Shown piece by piece: positions 1 through 12,038 of a stretch of DNA of 28,851 nt. A model generated the notes under the pieces. The model had not been told where the DNA came from, did not search any database, and saw nothing but the letters and a program-made list of their open reading frames with translations. Position 1 is the first letter of the stretch; every line of letters begins with the position of its first letter. The DNA is from Lingula anatina (Eukaryota > Brachiopoda > Lingulata > Lingulida > Lingulidae): NCBI RefSeq assembly GCF_001039355.2, contig NW_019775637.1, positions 247,017 through 275,867 of the forward strand, read 5' to 3'. Both the position numbers and the translations under genes were made by a program.

Positions 1-551
1 TGCAGAAAGCAGGTAGTAAGAGCCCAAAATTGAAAAAAAAAAAAACAGGAAATAAAGAAAGTGAGAACAAAAAAAAAAAAAAAGAAAATAGAACAGGGGG
101 AATGGAGTATGTAAGATAATGAAAAAAAAAGTACAAGGAGAATGGAGTATGTGAGAGCACAAAAAAAGAAAAGGGGGAATGGAATATGAGAGAACAAAAG
201 AAAAAAGAAAAAGAAAAAAGAACAGCATAGGTAAAGCAGAGTGGGAATGGAGGTGAGAACACAAATAAATAAAAAGACCCCCCCCCAAAAAAAAAAAATG
301 CAGAATGCAGGTAGTAAGAGCCCAAAATTGAAAAAAAAAAAAAAAAAAACAGAAGAAATGAAGAAAGTGAGAACAAAAAAAAAGAAAATAGAACAGGGGG
401 AATGGAGTATGTAAGTGAATGAAAAAAAAAAAGTACAAGGAGAATGGAGTATGTGAGAGCACAAAAAAAAAAAAAAAAAAAGAAAAAGAGAGAAGAAAAG
501 AAAAAAGAAAAAAAAAAAAAAAAAAAAAAGAAAAAGAAAAGAGGAAAGGAG

Positions 552-597
<46 letters not shown>

Positions 598-2440
598 ACC
601 GGAAATGAATTAACACCATCATTTCGTACTATTGATTTCCTTGCATTTTAGCAATGAACACCACTTAAGTAACGGATGCCTGTCAGAGGAAACATGAGGA
701 CAGCGATAACACCATCACAGATACACATGTACATGTATGTCAACATAACGATTTCATGCGGCTCCAAACTATAACGGTGCCTTTAAGCTTCATATGGACA
801 TTTAGGTGTGGGTCTTTCTTTTATGAAGCCAAATGTTCCATGAAACGGCTATTCAGAACTGTTCATATTAAATTCATCTCATTCCGAAGCCTGACTTACG
901 AAATCCCCGTTTCATGAATAATTCAGCCTTTTCCAATTAGAGAATTACAAGGGCGACCGCTTTTCACTTATTATAGTGGTACAAATTAAGCTGGTTTCAG
1001 TNAAAAAAAAAAGAACAAAGAGAATGGAGTATGTGAGAGACCAAAAAAAAAAAAGAACAAGGGGAATAGAGTATGTGAGAGACCAAAAAAAAAAGAACAA
1101 AGAGAATGGAGTATGTGAGACAACAAAAGAAAAAAGAACAGCATAGGTAAAGAAGAGTGGGAATGGAGGAGGTGAGAACGCAAAAAAATAAAAAGAACAG
1201 GGAGAATGGAGGAAGTAAGAGCCCCCCCCCCTAAAAAAAATGCGAAATGCAGGTAGTAAGAGCCCAAAATTAAAAAAAAAAAAACAGAGGAAATGAAGGA
1301 AGTGAGAACAAAAAAAAATATATATATAACATGGGGCATGGAGTATGTAAGAGAACAAAAAAAAAAAGTACAAGGAGAATGGAGTATGTGAGAGCACAAA
1401 AAAAAAAAGAACAAGGGGAATAGAGTATGTGAGAGACCAAAAAACAAAAAAAAAAAAAAGAACAAGGAGGATGGAGCATGTGAGAGACCAAAAAAAGAAA
1501 GAATATGGGGAAAGGAGTATGTGCAAGAACAAAAGAAAAAAGAAAAAATAACAGCATAGGTAAAGAAGAGTGGGAATGGAGTATGTGAGAACGCCAAAAA
1601 ATAAAAAGAACAGGGAGAATGGAGGAAGTAAGAGCCCCCCCCCCCCCCCAAAAAAAATGCGAAAGCAGGTAGTAAGAGCCCAAAATAAATTTAAAAAAAA
1701 AAAAAAAAAAGAGGAAATGGAGTGAGAACGCAAAAAAAAGAAAAAATAACAAGGAGAATGGAGTATGAGAGAACAAAAAAAAAAGAACAAGGGGAATTGA
1801 GTATGTGAGAGCACAAAAAAAAAAAGAAAGAAGAGCAAGGTGAATGGAGTATGTGAGAACACAAAAAAAGAAAAAAGAACAGGGGTATGGAGTATGTGAG
1901 AGAACGAAAAAAAAAAGAACAAGGGGAATTGAGTATGTGAGAGCACAAAAAAAAGAAAAAGAACAAGGTGAATGGAGTGCGTGAGAGCACAAAAAAGAAA
2001 GAAAAAAGAACAAGAAGAATGGAGCATGGGAGAGCACAAAAAAAGAAAAGGGGGAATGGAATATGAGAGAACAAAAAAAAAAAAGAAAAAAGAACAGGGG
2101 TAATGGAGTATGTGAGAGCACAAAAAAAAAAAGAACAGGGGGAATAAAGTAGACGAGAATACAAAAAAAGACCAGGAGGAACAGAGTATGTGAGAGCACA
2201 AAAATAAAAAGAGCACGGGGAAAGAAGTAGACGACAGCACAAAAAAAGAACAGGGGGAATGGAGGAGGTGAGAGCACAAAAATAAAAAGAGCACGGGGAA
2301 AGAAGTAGACGAGAGCACAAAAAAAGACCAAGGGGAATGGAGTATGTGAGAACAAAAAAGAAAGAAAAAAGAACAGGGGGAATGTAGTATGTGAGAGAAC
2401 GAAAAAAAAAGAACAAGGAGAATGGAGTATGTGAGAGCAC
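1..2440 (+). repeat. Purine-rich minisatellite array with higher-order repeats
   Basis: The + strand is almost only A and G. It is built from a loose unit of about 40 bp with the core GGAATGGAGTATGTGAGAG followed by CACA and a long A run and then GAACA. A second block, GCAGGTAGTAAGAGCCC followed by AAAAT and poly-A, recurs near 10, 307, 1249 and 1665, often just after a poly-C tract (279-286, 1221-1231, 1635-1649), so the array has a higher-order period of roughly 300-420 bp. A unique stretch (about 602-1000) splits it, and an N at 1002 marks the second array's edge. Long open frames on the minus strand here are stop-free runs of Phe, Leu, Ser and His caused by the composition and are not genes. 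Confidence 0.9.
602..1000. other. Unique spacer between the two minisatellite blocks
   Basis: This is ordinary mixed-composition sequence with no reading frame of note and no splice-bounded exon that I can defend. It ends at an N at 1002, where the purine array restarts. The N may mark an assembly join. Confidence 0.5.
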
Positions 2441-3090
<650 letters not shown>

Positions 3091-3521
3091 ATTTTTTACT
3101 GTTAAATATTATATTGATAAATAATACTTTGAATATATGTTACATTCAAGGGATAGACTCCATAACACACTGCTGCATATTAACAGGTTGGCTGTAAACC
3201 AATAAATGTAGTCAACTCAACAGCATAAAGATTTTGTTGAACCATCAAGAAAAGGGAATGATCGTTCAGTTGAGGAAATCCATTTTCCAATGCTGTGGGA
3301 GGTGTGGAAATCATAGAATAAAATCTCAAAAACCCACACTAAAAAAATCATTGGTACATAAAAAATTATTTCCATGTTGAGATTTCATGTACTTATATGA
3401 CTACACTGCATTGTTAAGTGTCAAAAAATTTAAGTATACCATCTCTGAAAGTGATGTAAAGGCCATGGTTTATTTCACACATACAACTTATTACTAACCC
3501 TGACATCATGTAAGTTACTCC
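3091..3521. other. Non-genic AT-rich stretch
   Basis: I see no splice-bounded exon, RNA gene or repeat here. It separates the T-rich array from the probable LTR. Confidence 0.5.
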
Positions 3522-3669
3522 TGTTGCCGACACAGAAGAAGTTCTATTTAAGTTATTATTGTCAGCTTCATTTCAACATTGTTCTTATGTTTATTCAGAT
3601 TGTGTTAGATGAGAGACTAGTCACACTGCTCAATTAGGTAACGTGTTCAATTATTCATGTGGTCAGTTG

Positions 3670-3677
3670 TATAAAAG
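3670..3677 (+). promoter_or_regulatory. TATA box inside the probable LTR
   Basis: TATAAAAG sits about 150 bp from the proposed LTR 5' end. In LTRs this marks the U3/R promoter, with transcription expected to start about 25-30 bp downstream near 3705. No reading frame follows it, so it is more likely the LTR's own promoter than that of a host gene. Confidence 0.45.
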
Positions 3678-4255
3678 ACAGTGTCGCACATGCTCTGCAC
3701 AGTCATTACAGGCAGAGTGAAGGTGGTTTGATATAACACGAAACTTGTGTATAAGTTTATCTAATATTCATTATAGTGTAATTAAGATCTCACTTTACTG
3801 GAATTTTTTTAAGTTTTCTTCATTAGAATTAGTTACATTGGCCTATGGGCATTGTGCTTATCAACATGTATGTTGTTATTCCTGTGGCATTTTCATGAAC
3901 AACATGTGCTAGTATATTTACATTATCAATAAATTGTAGTAACAGCTCAGATGGTCATGACTGTCTCTGGGCAACCAGTTGGCAGTCGATAACAAGTATG
4001 GATATTATTTTAGTGTAATTGTTTGCAATTAAATAATTAGTGAAGTATAATTTATGTAAAGACAGATTTTTTTTAGATAAGAGCACATTATTTAAGCCAG
4101 AATAATTTTGTAGACTTATGTAGTATATTTTGTAGTATGTATCATTTAGTTTTTTTTTTTTTTTCATTTCTTTTGGTGTTTCACTGTTTTTTTTTTTTTT
4201 TTTAATCACCAGTTCAGAACAGCTCAGTACCAGTAACAGTTCAGTAAACTGTGTG

Positions 4256-4261
4256 AATAAA
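4256..4261 (+). terminator. Polyadenylation signal inside the probable LTR
   Basis: AATAAA lies about 55 bp before the proposed LTR end and downstream of the TATA box, the usual arrangement in a retrotransposon LTR. Confidence 0.45.
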
Positions 4262-4316
4262 CAGCATTTAATATCTAACGATGATTCTTCATCTTTCTTA
4301 CTCGTGAACCGCTACA

Positions 4317-6131
4317 ACTTCACTGAATGACATGACATAATGAATCTGGGAGAACTTGACAGTTTGACAGTTTAACCAAAGGTTAAAATTTCAAAGTGAT
4401 TGGAACATTGTTCTTGGATACTTAAGGCTGAAAATGTAAGATAAGCAACAAATGATAAGAACCGATAAATTCCATTTACCCAAGGAAAATTTCTTTTCTA
4501 TGAGTCATACTGCCCCTTAAACTAATTCAAATTTTACATAATGAAAAGTAAGTCTGTTTAATAAATCCTCAACAAAATACTAAAATAGGTTATTGTAAAT
4601 TAATTTTCATACACATTTTAGCAGCTGGAAAAAAAAAGACATCACTGAAGAAGAGGTTGAGGAAAGCATGAGGGCCGGTCTGGATAAAACATGCAACAGA
4701 CAGGGATGGGGAAAACCATGAGGATGGAAACAATCTGAAAGGTACATACAGGGGTAAGTAATCTGTGCATCTTATTTTCACCATTCATGATTGTATATTA
4801 TGAAGTTGTACTTATTGAAATAGTGCAATTTCTAGACCGTATGGAAAACAGAATAAAACAACCCAATAACTGTTGCAATTGACTAACTCTACAACAAACT
4901 ACTCTACAACAAATAAAACAAATGTGATGTCTCTAGCATTTACGGTTCCAGAATAAGAGTGCTTTTCCAGTTTCAATCTCTAATGGCTGCTTCTCCTGTG
5001 AAAATGCACCTGAGTAAATGCAGAAATAGAGACCAACATCCAGGGGGATCAAGTTTAGATTATGTGTGACCTAATTCCAAGAGATGGGGACAAATGCCTT
5101 TGTAGTATAGGAGGATAAGCAGTTACTGCGACTTGTATCCAAAGACAGTATGTGGGAGTGTTACGAGACGGGTCGGGACTAAAACCATGAGTACCGCCAG
5201 CATGAGTGCTGGCGGTACTAATAATAGTGTTAGCAGTTTTCAATGACGAGTATGACGAGAAAAAAGTTTTGGGTAAACTTACTCAACAGACGTAGTTCAC
5301 ATATAGCCCTTTTATAATGACAACTCTGTCAATATGATATGATTGAATCAGTAAAGATAGTGGTAATGAAAGTCATACTCAGACTAAAGTGGAAAAGATT
5401 GCTGAATACACTGAGTAATTCTGTTTAAAATATCAAAAGTCACAGTGACTGGAAAGAGTCATGTTTTCCATGCACCCAAAGACAAAACAATTTTTAGAAA
5501 GACTTATTTAAAGTACCTCAAAAGGGAATCTGAACAACTAAGTTTCTATTTCATAAGAATGTAATGTCAGTGGTCGAAATATTCTTGGAAGTCCATGTTA
5601 TTGCAGGAGTGGCTTTGAATTTAAAGTGGCTGGTAGGATAAATTCAGATATGCAACATAAATATCTAACGCCAAAAGAAAAATTATGACATGCAGCAAAA
5701 CCATTTATACTTAATCCCTGATGTGGTTAGGAATAGAAAAAGTGACAAGTGTAATAAAATAAGAACACATTTTTGTATATATCTTAGTGCTGTAGAAATT
5801 ATGCAAAGAGTTAATCCATTAGGCCAAAATATACCTAGAGTAATTCTGAATGAAAGGTATAATAAATTTGGAGAAAATAAAACATTTCTTGTATACCCCA
5901 AACAAATTTGGATCCCACCATGCCCATTGCTGTGTTACCTGTTCATGTTGACTAATATGTAATGCAAAACTATATACCTAATTTTGTAATAAATATCCTA
6001 ACCTAATTTATGTCACTTAATTATCCTAAAAGAGAAATGTCCAAATTTCCACAATAAAAACAAACAGAAAATTTGTTAAAAAGAATTTTAAATGGTTGTG
6101 TCTGTACATTACATATTTTGGTGTTATTTTC
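4317..6131. other. Non-genic region downstream of the coiled-coil gene
   Basis: I find no exon with matching splice sites and no similarity I recognise. Part of it, next to 6132, must be the 3' untranslated region of the minus-strand gene. The only distinct structure is the perfect hairpin at 5190-5219. Confidence 0.5.
5190..5219. repeat. Perfect 13-bp hairpin with TGAG loop
   Basis: The left arm AGTACCGCCAGCA (5190-5202) and right arm TGCTGGCGGTACT (5207-5219) are exact reverse complements around a 4-nt TGAG loop. The arms are GC-rich compared with the AT-rich surroundings. It could be a recent palindromic insertion, a protein site or an RNA structure. No promoter or gene is attached to it that I can see. 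Confidence 0.85.
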
Positions 6132-6672
6132 TTATCTATAGAAGTCGAAGACAGAGTGAGCCCTGGTTTCGGGACGGATGTTCTCTTGGGCGTTGGTATC
6201 TTCTCCCCAGATGGAGCTGCCTTCACTATCTGAGCTGGAGGCGTGGGAGAGAGATAGAGCGTCAAAGTCAAAGTCTTCCTCCTCATAGTTGTCTGGAAAA
6301 AATAAAACAAAACATTACAAAAAGTAAGAATTACAAAAGAATTATTTCATGGTATAACCTCTGCTTCAAGTATCATCAGCTGATGTACATTATATTGTTA
6401 GCATTTTAACAGGTCACAAAACTCATGTCACACTAACAATCATTTATGATCCTCAAAAACATATCTATGTTTGAAAAATGTCCTTAAAACTTGAAAGCAT
6501 GTCAAAACTTATGAATTACAAATTTAATGTAAAAAGAGTTAATTGTCCCCCAACATATCAGTCTGCTAATAATTTATTTAAATGGAAATGGATTCAAGAA
6601 AACTTACATTTTGCTTTTGAAAAATCATAAGCATAGGATGTTGGAAAATGGAGAATTACAACCCCCCCCCCT

Positions 6673-6714
<42 letters not shown>

Positions 6715-8799
6715 TTCAACCAAACCAGTTATAGGTGAGAGGAGTGGGGATCGAGGAGGAGAGAGGAGCTAAGGGGTCCTGTCATCTTCGTACACATAAA
6801 CAGAAGATTATTGCTTCCTGTGTCTGATAAAGAAACAAGTAAAAAGCCATCTTAACAGCTAAGCCACCAATCAAGTCTCTTACCATAAGCTGTTGCTCCC
6901 TGTGAGTTGGTGGTATCCAGCTTCGCATTGCTCTCTTCCACCTGGATGACCCTGGGGCCCACATTATCCACACGCACCTCGCTCTCGCGCACTTTGATCA
7001 GGTAAGCCTTGACAGCTGGAGCGATTTCAGCCTCCAGTTGAGCAGCTGAGACAGAGGTGGTGTTTGCCTCCAGTGCAGCTGGTATTCTGCTGCTGCTGTC
7101 AATGGTCTCAACATCAGGCAGAGCATTCTGGGCAGGCTTAGACTTCTTGCCCTGGCCCTTGCCTTTCTTGCTCACTGTGGCTGTTCTACCAGTGGAAGTG
7201 CTGGGACGATCAATGAAGCTGGTATCCTCAGTGTCTGCCTTGAGCTCTCTGGTGACAGTGGTCAAGTAAGCAGGGTTCTCCAGCTCGCTGTCATCGCTGG
7301 AGCTGGTGTTCACAGCAGGCACTGTGGGGATGTACTGCATCTTGGGAAGCCTGGCAGGAAGCATCCTCCTCCGGGCTGGAGGGGGGCTTGGGGAACGGCC
7401 TCCCACGGCACCAACAAGCTCCTCTGAGGAGCTCTCAGAGACCTCAAGGTGTCGGGTCATCTTGGCCTTCCTCTCAATGACCTGTGAAGTGGGAAAGAAT
7501 GAACCATCAGTGCAATACTAACAGTGTACATCAAGGAAAAAATGAGAAAACTGAAGTAAGGTATTAATACTCACACATCTACTCACACATTCACATGCGT
7601 GCACACACACAAACACACTTGCACGTGTGCACACATGCACACACACTAACAAGCATTGGAAACTGCCCAATGCTTGAACATCTATATGGTAACCATCCTT
7701 GAATATTCAACCTAGTTATAGCTGATATATCCTAACCATACAAAGCAACAATGGTCACATTTAACTCAGCCTAGAAAATTAAGCTGCATGCAAACAAGGG
7801 CTCCAAGATTTGGGATCCGCCAAATAACATCTGCCAGCCATATATATCCTATTAGTGACTAGAATTCAATTTTGTCAAATTTTCATATTTTTTTATATAC
7901 ATCTTAGAAAGCTTTTCACTGTAAAGTCATTATGCCTGAATGCTTATGTTAATGACAAGAGACACAGAAAACCCAAATTTACCTTATCGCGCTTGGCCTC
8001 CATCTCTTTGCGCTTACGGCGCTTCTCCTCAAGGAGCTGACGCTGGCGCTCTTCAAAGCGCACTTGCTTTTGCTGCACAGTGTTGCTGGCCTTCTTGATT
8101 TTCTCGGATTCTTGCAAAGCAGCACGGTCCTTGAATGCCTAAAAAGAAACAATTTTTTTATGCTTTTGATGATGAATTCTAATATAAAATTACTTTTTTT
8201 TAATATGTCAAATACTTGGCTGAAAAATCAAAATTATACTGTATTATATATTATACTGAATTATTTAAATTAACACAATGACTTATGGCACTACAAAAAC
8301 TTGTGTTAAGTCTCATGAAAATTGCAAATATTATGTTGCAGATATTCAAGACAATACTCACAACAGAAGCCTTCTTGTTTTTGGCTCTGATGTCATCGGC
8401 CAGTTTACGCATGTTCTCCTGCTTTTTTTTCAGGCTTCTCTCCTTCTCTGCCTGCAGCTCTTCAGCAGTCCTCTGGCGAGATGCTGTCCCAGGACGCCTC
8501 AGTCTAGAATGTGAATGAATGCATTGGCTACTCTGACATGACCATGATTTTTTATTTCAATCAAACTAGAAGACCTAAAAATACTACTTTGAATCAGAAT
8601 TTACAAGTTCAAAGATGCAATCTATAGATAATGAAAATTCAGTATCAAACTATTTATGTTAACTAAATTTCCTTTATTCCGACCTAACTAACAACTAGTA
8701 AGATTCTAAAATTTTCTCTATTAAAATTTAATTTCATTACTAGTATACTAGTTATAATCATTTTCACCAGCTCTCCCACGCACACACACACACATTACG

Positions 8800-8850
<51 letters not shown>

Positions 8851-9076
8851 CAGTCAAATAAAGGGGCAGGTTAACCACCTAACTTTCATAACACATAACA
8901 AAACCAACACATTTACTCAACACACCTGAAAAATTCAATACACAAATACAAGAGAGAGAGAGAGAGAGTGAGAGAGATTCAGTCAAATAGAGGGGCAGAT
9001 TAACCACCTAACTTTCATAACACATAACAAAACCAACACATTTACTCAACACACCTGAAAAATCCAACACAAATTC

Positions 9077-9118
<42 letters not shown>

Positions 9119-9894
9119 TACTCACCATGAGAAGTCACAGATGTTGTAAGAGGCAAGGAAGGATTATCAGACCAAGCAAATATCCTGGCAATATTGGTCA
9201 NGGGGAAGTCACTATACCTCCTAGGACCTGGGGTGACAGGTCTGGCATCCTTGCTCTGAATAGTCCAAGCCTGACCAGCGAAGCGGACCCGCTTGTCAGT
9301 TGTTTCCAGCTGAGCTTTACTCAGTTTCCGATTGGCTTTCCATTCTCCTGGCTTCCAGCTCCAGTTAGAATGCTGAATTAAAAACTTGGGCATTTAAATT
9401 CAACCCATTCGTATATATTGTTTTTGTTCTTTCAATCACTGTTTCTAAATATTCTTAATAAATTGACTGCGACCCCGGCAAACTTTTCAGCGGGAGACGC
9501 CATCTTGCCCTAGCTTTGCATGACTCGAAACACTGCGGATAGTTTCGAAATATATGCATTGTGTTGGGATGTGCCTGTTACATATCCTTGTACCGGGCCT
9601 TCTTAGAGTAACCAGCATGACAAAACAAGAGAACATAGTCATATACGATTCAGGCAATGTACCCCATCTTATATCTGGTGTTTCTAACCAAAAATAATGA
9701 AAATATCACTCAGACTACGTTACCTTCCCGTTTGGAGCTGGGCTCGGAGGTGGCGCCGCGGGAACAGCTGATGGAGAGGGCGGAGCTGGGTTGACTCTTC
9801 TCCGTCTGAGGCGCTGCCTCACAAATTGCGCAGCATGGCTGAACCTTTCTCTGGTTCTCCGCCACGCTGTGCCAAAAGGCTCACACAATGGCAT
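6132..9894 (-). CDS. Unrecognised basic proline-rich coiled-coil protein, about 490 aa, six exons found
   Basis: I read six coding exons on the minus strand: 9894-9724, 9372-9126, 8503-8362, 8138-7983, 7481-6884 and 6292-6132 (TAA). The ATG at 9894 opens MPLCEPFGTAWRRTRERFSH, then an Arg-rich and Pro/Ala-rich segment (residues 1-57). Exon 2 has HSNWSWKPGEWKANRKLSKA and holds one N (9201). Exons 3 and 4 form a Lys/Arg/Glu-rich helix, probably coiled coil (EELQAEKERSLKKKQENM; RFEERQRQLLEEKRRKRKEM). Exon 5 is Ser-rich and disordered (SESSSEELVGA, RSPSPPPARRR) and ends with a helix-like part. The C-terminus is acidic and then ends HSVFDFYR. Phases match for exons 1-2, 3-4, 4-5 and 5-6. Exon 2 (phase 1) does not join exon 3 (needs phase 2), so an exon is missing or the assembly is faulty between them. 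The helix faintly recalls microtubule-associated MAP7-type helices, but I do not assign a family. Confidence 0.75.
6662..6714. repeat. Compound C(n)/(AC)n microsatellite in last intron of the coiled-coil gene
   Basis: A poly-C run (6662-6671) is followed by about eighteen AC repeats ending near 6714. It lies between coding exons 5 and 6 of the minus-strand gene. Confidence 0.9.
7566..7650. repeat. Impure ACAC-rich repeat in intron
   Basis: Interrupted CACA runs lie in the intron just upstream (in the minus sense) of the largest exon of the coiled-coil gene. Confidence 0.7.
8801..9117. repeat. (AG)n microsatellite with tandemly duplicated 130-bp block
   Basis: Three AG runs (about 8804-8847, 8952-8978 and 9078-9117) separate two near-identical copies of a block. 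The block begins ATTCAGTCAAATA (8847 and 8977), passes through GGTTAACCACCTAACTTTC and ends CACACCTGAAAAAT. The copies differ at only a few bases, for example AAATAAAGG versus AAATAGAGG. The repeat fills the intron between exons 2 and 3 of the coiled-coil gene, where the reading phase fails to close. Confidence 0.85.
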
Positions 9895-9960
9895 TTTGAA
9901 CGCTAAATTCGTATTCTACCGATTTAGAAAAAGTTTGTCGAGAGATCAAAAAACACGTCT

Positions 9961-10040
9961 TGACGTCGTGGTTTTCAGTCTACAACTGAATGTTTACGTT
10001 TCTATTTGATACGTCACCACTTAGTTATACTGTGACGTCA
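9961..10040. promoter_or_regulatory. CRE-like cluster upstream of the coiled-coil gene
   Basis: A full palindromic CRE, TGACGTCA, lies at 10033-10040, with a half-type TGACGTCG at 9961-9968 and ACGTCACC at 10011-10018. All are 65-150 bp upstream of the minus-strand ATG at 9894. In animals this site is bound by CREB/ATF factors, so a promoter role is a reasonable inference. No TATA box is evident. Confidence 0.5.
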
Positions 10041-11429
10041 CAGTCTGTTTCCAGAATACCAGTTAGTAAAACTGAGAACCGTTGGTTAAAAACACGGATT
10101 CACTTGTAATAAACAAAAATATGTTCACATAAAATATGCACATTTTCTTAAAAGGAAATCATGAAAATAAGAATAGAAAACACAGAAAAAGGGGACACTC
10201 CGTATATTTCATGACTTTGCATTGGAGGTTTCCTCAGCAGCCAGTTTTCAAATTAACCGAAAGTAGGAAGGACAAAATGCTGACAAAGATGGGTGTATAT
10301 TGGGAGAATATCAGTGATTTCTCTCGCACAAATAGCTTTCTGTTGTTGCAACTTAGAGCGCAACTTGTTTTATTAAAAGTGATCAGCTTTTTTTTTTTTT
10401 CCTAGATTGGGTGCATAGTGACAGTTCTGTATTAACAAATACGAAATACTCATAATCAAAAAGTTATGACCGATGAGAGCTTTTTATGATATTTTCTCCC
10501 AAACGACCATGAGTTGTGAGGTGACGTCATCTTCGAGAAAATAGAAAACCTAAACAATTATTTAGATAAAAATAAAAATTATAATATGGACTTAATGCAT
10601 GGATGAGTTTTTTTCCTTTAAGAGAGAGGTTGTTTTTCAAATAAATGTGTAAAAGATACAGGTTATTTCAGCGGTTGGCACAGTTTTGAGGAGGTGCTTA
10701 TTTCCTGTACCTGTTCTCGTCTTGTTCAATCTTTGACAACTCCTTCCTTGTGTGTTCTCATCGAAAGATTCTTTAAGTGAAGGTTATTTGAAAAAGGGTG
10801 GGTTTGAATAAAAAAATAACAAAGCGCTTAAAGATTACACAGTTTGCTTGCGAATTGCTCAAAATAAAACTGAGGTTCGCTGTTGTGGTTTTTTGCATGA
10901 ACTTCCTCGCTCATCCCCCATCCCCTATTGAACTTTTTCAGAGCCATTCGGGTCACTGTCTGCCTTCATCTTTATTTCTGTGATATACATGTATAAATTT
11001 AATATTTTATTCTTAAATTTGAAATAAAAAAAGACGAGAAAAGCGTCGCGGTGAAATTTGTCTCTGATTAATTCAACCTCTGGATATTAGTTCCCGCAAC
11101 CGCGTTTACGGGTAATCGTTGCAAAATTTAATGTAAATGTAAGGGTGGAGTGGGGGCGAGTAATGATCACTGAAGCAAGAAAAATGAAAATGCATGATGG
11201 AAGACGAATGGGCAGTATTTTGTGGAATAAATAAGTGTATTTTAACAACAAGAGGACTTCAGTCAAATCTTCATGTCCATGTATTTGACCTTAAACGTTT
11301 GTGAACATTGCCAGCCACAGTCCCTCGCCTAAAATGAGCCATACCTGTCGGTAACTAGCATAACAATAAGTTGCTTATCGTGGTGCGAGCTGTCCTCCCG
11401 AATGCTCAATAGGCAGTAGGACACAGTTG
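10041..11429. promoter_or_regulatory. Intergenic region between divergent genes, with a second CRE
   Basis: No convincing exon lies here. A second perfect TGACGTCA is at 10522-10529. The region separates the minus-strand coiled-coil gene from the presumed 5' exon of RSRC1, and probably holds both promoters. Confidence 0.4.
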
Positions 11430-11505
11430 AGTGAAGACGCCACAGCATGTTTGGTGCAGTCGCAAGGTCGAGCTTTTATGAGGCGTAGAAGCAAACCCAT
11501 GTTTT
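11430..11505 (+). other. RSRC1: Candidate 5' non-coding exon of RSRC1
   Basis: A strong 5' splice site, GTAAGTATC, starts at 11506. The RSRC1 start codon at 13538 lies in an exon preceded by an acceptor (AG ending at 13512 or 13524), so at least one upstream non-coding exon is needed. This is the best donor upstream. The 5' limit is arbitrary, because no transcription start can be read from the sequence. Confidence 0.35.
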
Positions 11506-12038
11506 GTAAGTATCACCTTTTCTTCGGTAACCTCTGTCAGTAGACAGAAAAGCGTGGTAGAATGCAAGAAAATTTACGACAAGTATTTATGTTACTATTC
11601 TTTGTTATATTTTGCCTGTCTCTCTTTTATGTCACTCAGATTATTAGCCAGCATATTAGTAAACGGGAATATTGCCACAAAGATCACGGCTAATTTAGAT
11701 GATAATACCGTACTTGTCACAGTTGTGAGGTTTTGATCCAAAGACAAGTGTGCCCCATCAACATGTACATCAGTTTTATGGTAAAAGTTTGATTTGAATA
11801 ATCTAATGGTTACTTTTGTCTCTTTGAGGTTTCATTTCTTTTTATCAATTTTAAATTAGTTTTTTAGATTTGTTAATATTATTATGCATGTACCTGTAAA
11901 AATGTTTTCAAGTCAGTAAACACCCACATCATTTCAAGTGCCCTCTTCTCTTTGATGTAAAATGCATTACTAATTTAGCCGTATTTTCCAAACCTGCCTG
12001 TTTAGTCAGATATTGTTAACATTACTTTTTCATTTCAG

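Larger units (their letters stand above)
3522..4316 (+). mobile_element. Probable solo LTR of a retrotransposon
   Basis: The segment of 795 bp starts TGTTGCCG and ends CCGCTACA, which form an imperfect inverted terminal pair of the TGT...ACA type usual for LTRs. It is flanked by ACTCC (3517-3521) and ACTTC (4317-4321), which would be a 5-bp target duplication with one mismatch. A TATA box lies at 3670-3677 and an AATAAA signal at 4256-4261, about 60 bp before the end, the order expected for U3-R-U5. No gag or pol coding sequence follows and no clear primer-binding site follows the 3' end, so a solo LTR is the simplest reading. Two poly-T runs near 4149-4203 are probably later expansions. The superfamily (Gypsy, BEL or other) is not determinable here. 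Confidence 0.5.

Noticed and set aside
419-613. Lys/Glu-rich small open frame
   Set aside because: It is a translation of the A/G repeat and poly-A.
5690-5962. Opposed open frames of 70-90 codons on both strands
   Set aside because: They have no recognisable domain, no splice-bounded structure and no promoter; the length is compatible with chance in AT-rich DNA.
8866-9060. Possible microexon after TTTTTCAG in the duplicated block, to repair the coiled-coil gene phase
   Set aside because: The available GT sites give lengths of the wrong phase or run into stops, so I could not support it.
10136-10405. 89-codon plus-strand frame near the CRE sites
   Set aside because: Its composition looks random and it ends in poly-T-derived Phe/Ser. 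It lies in presumed promoter DNA.
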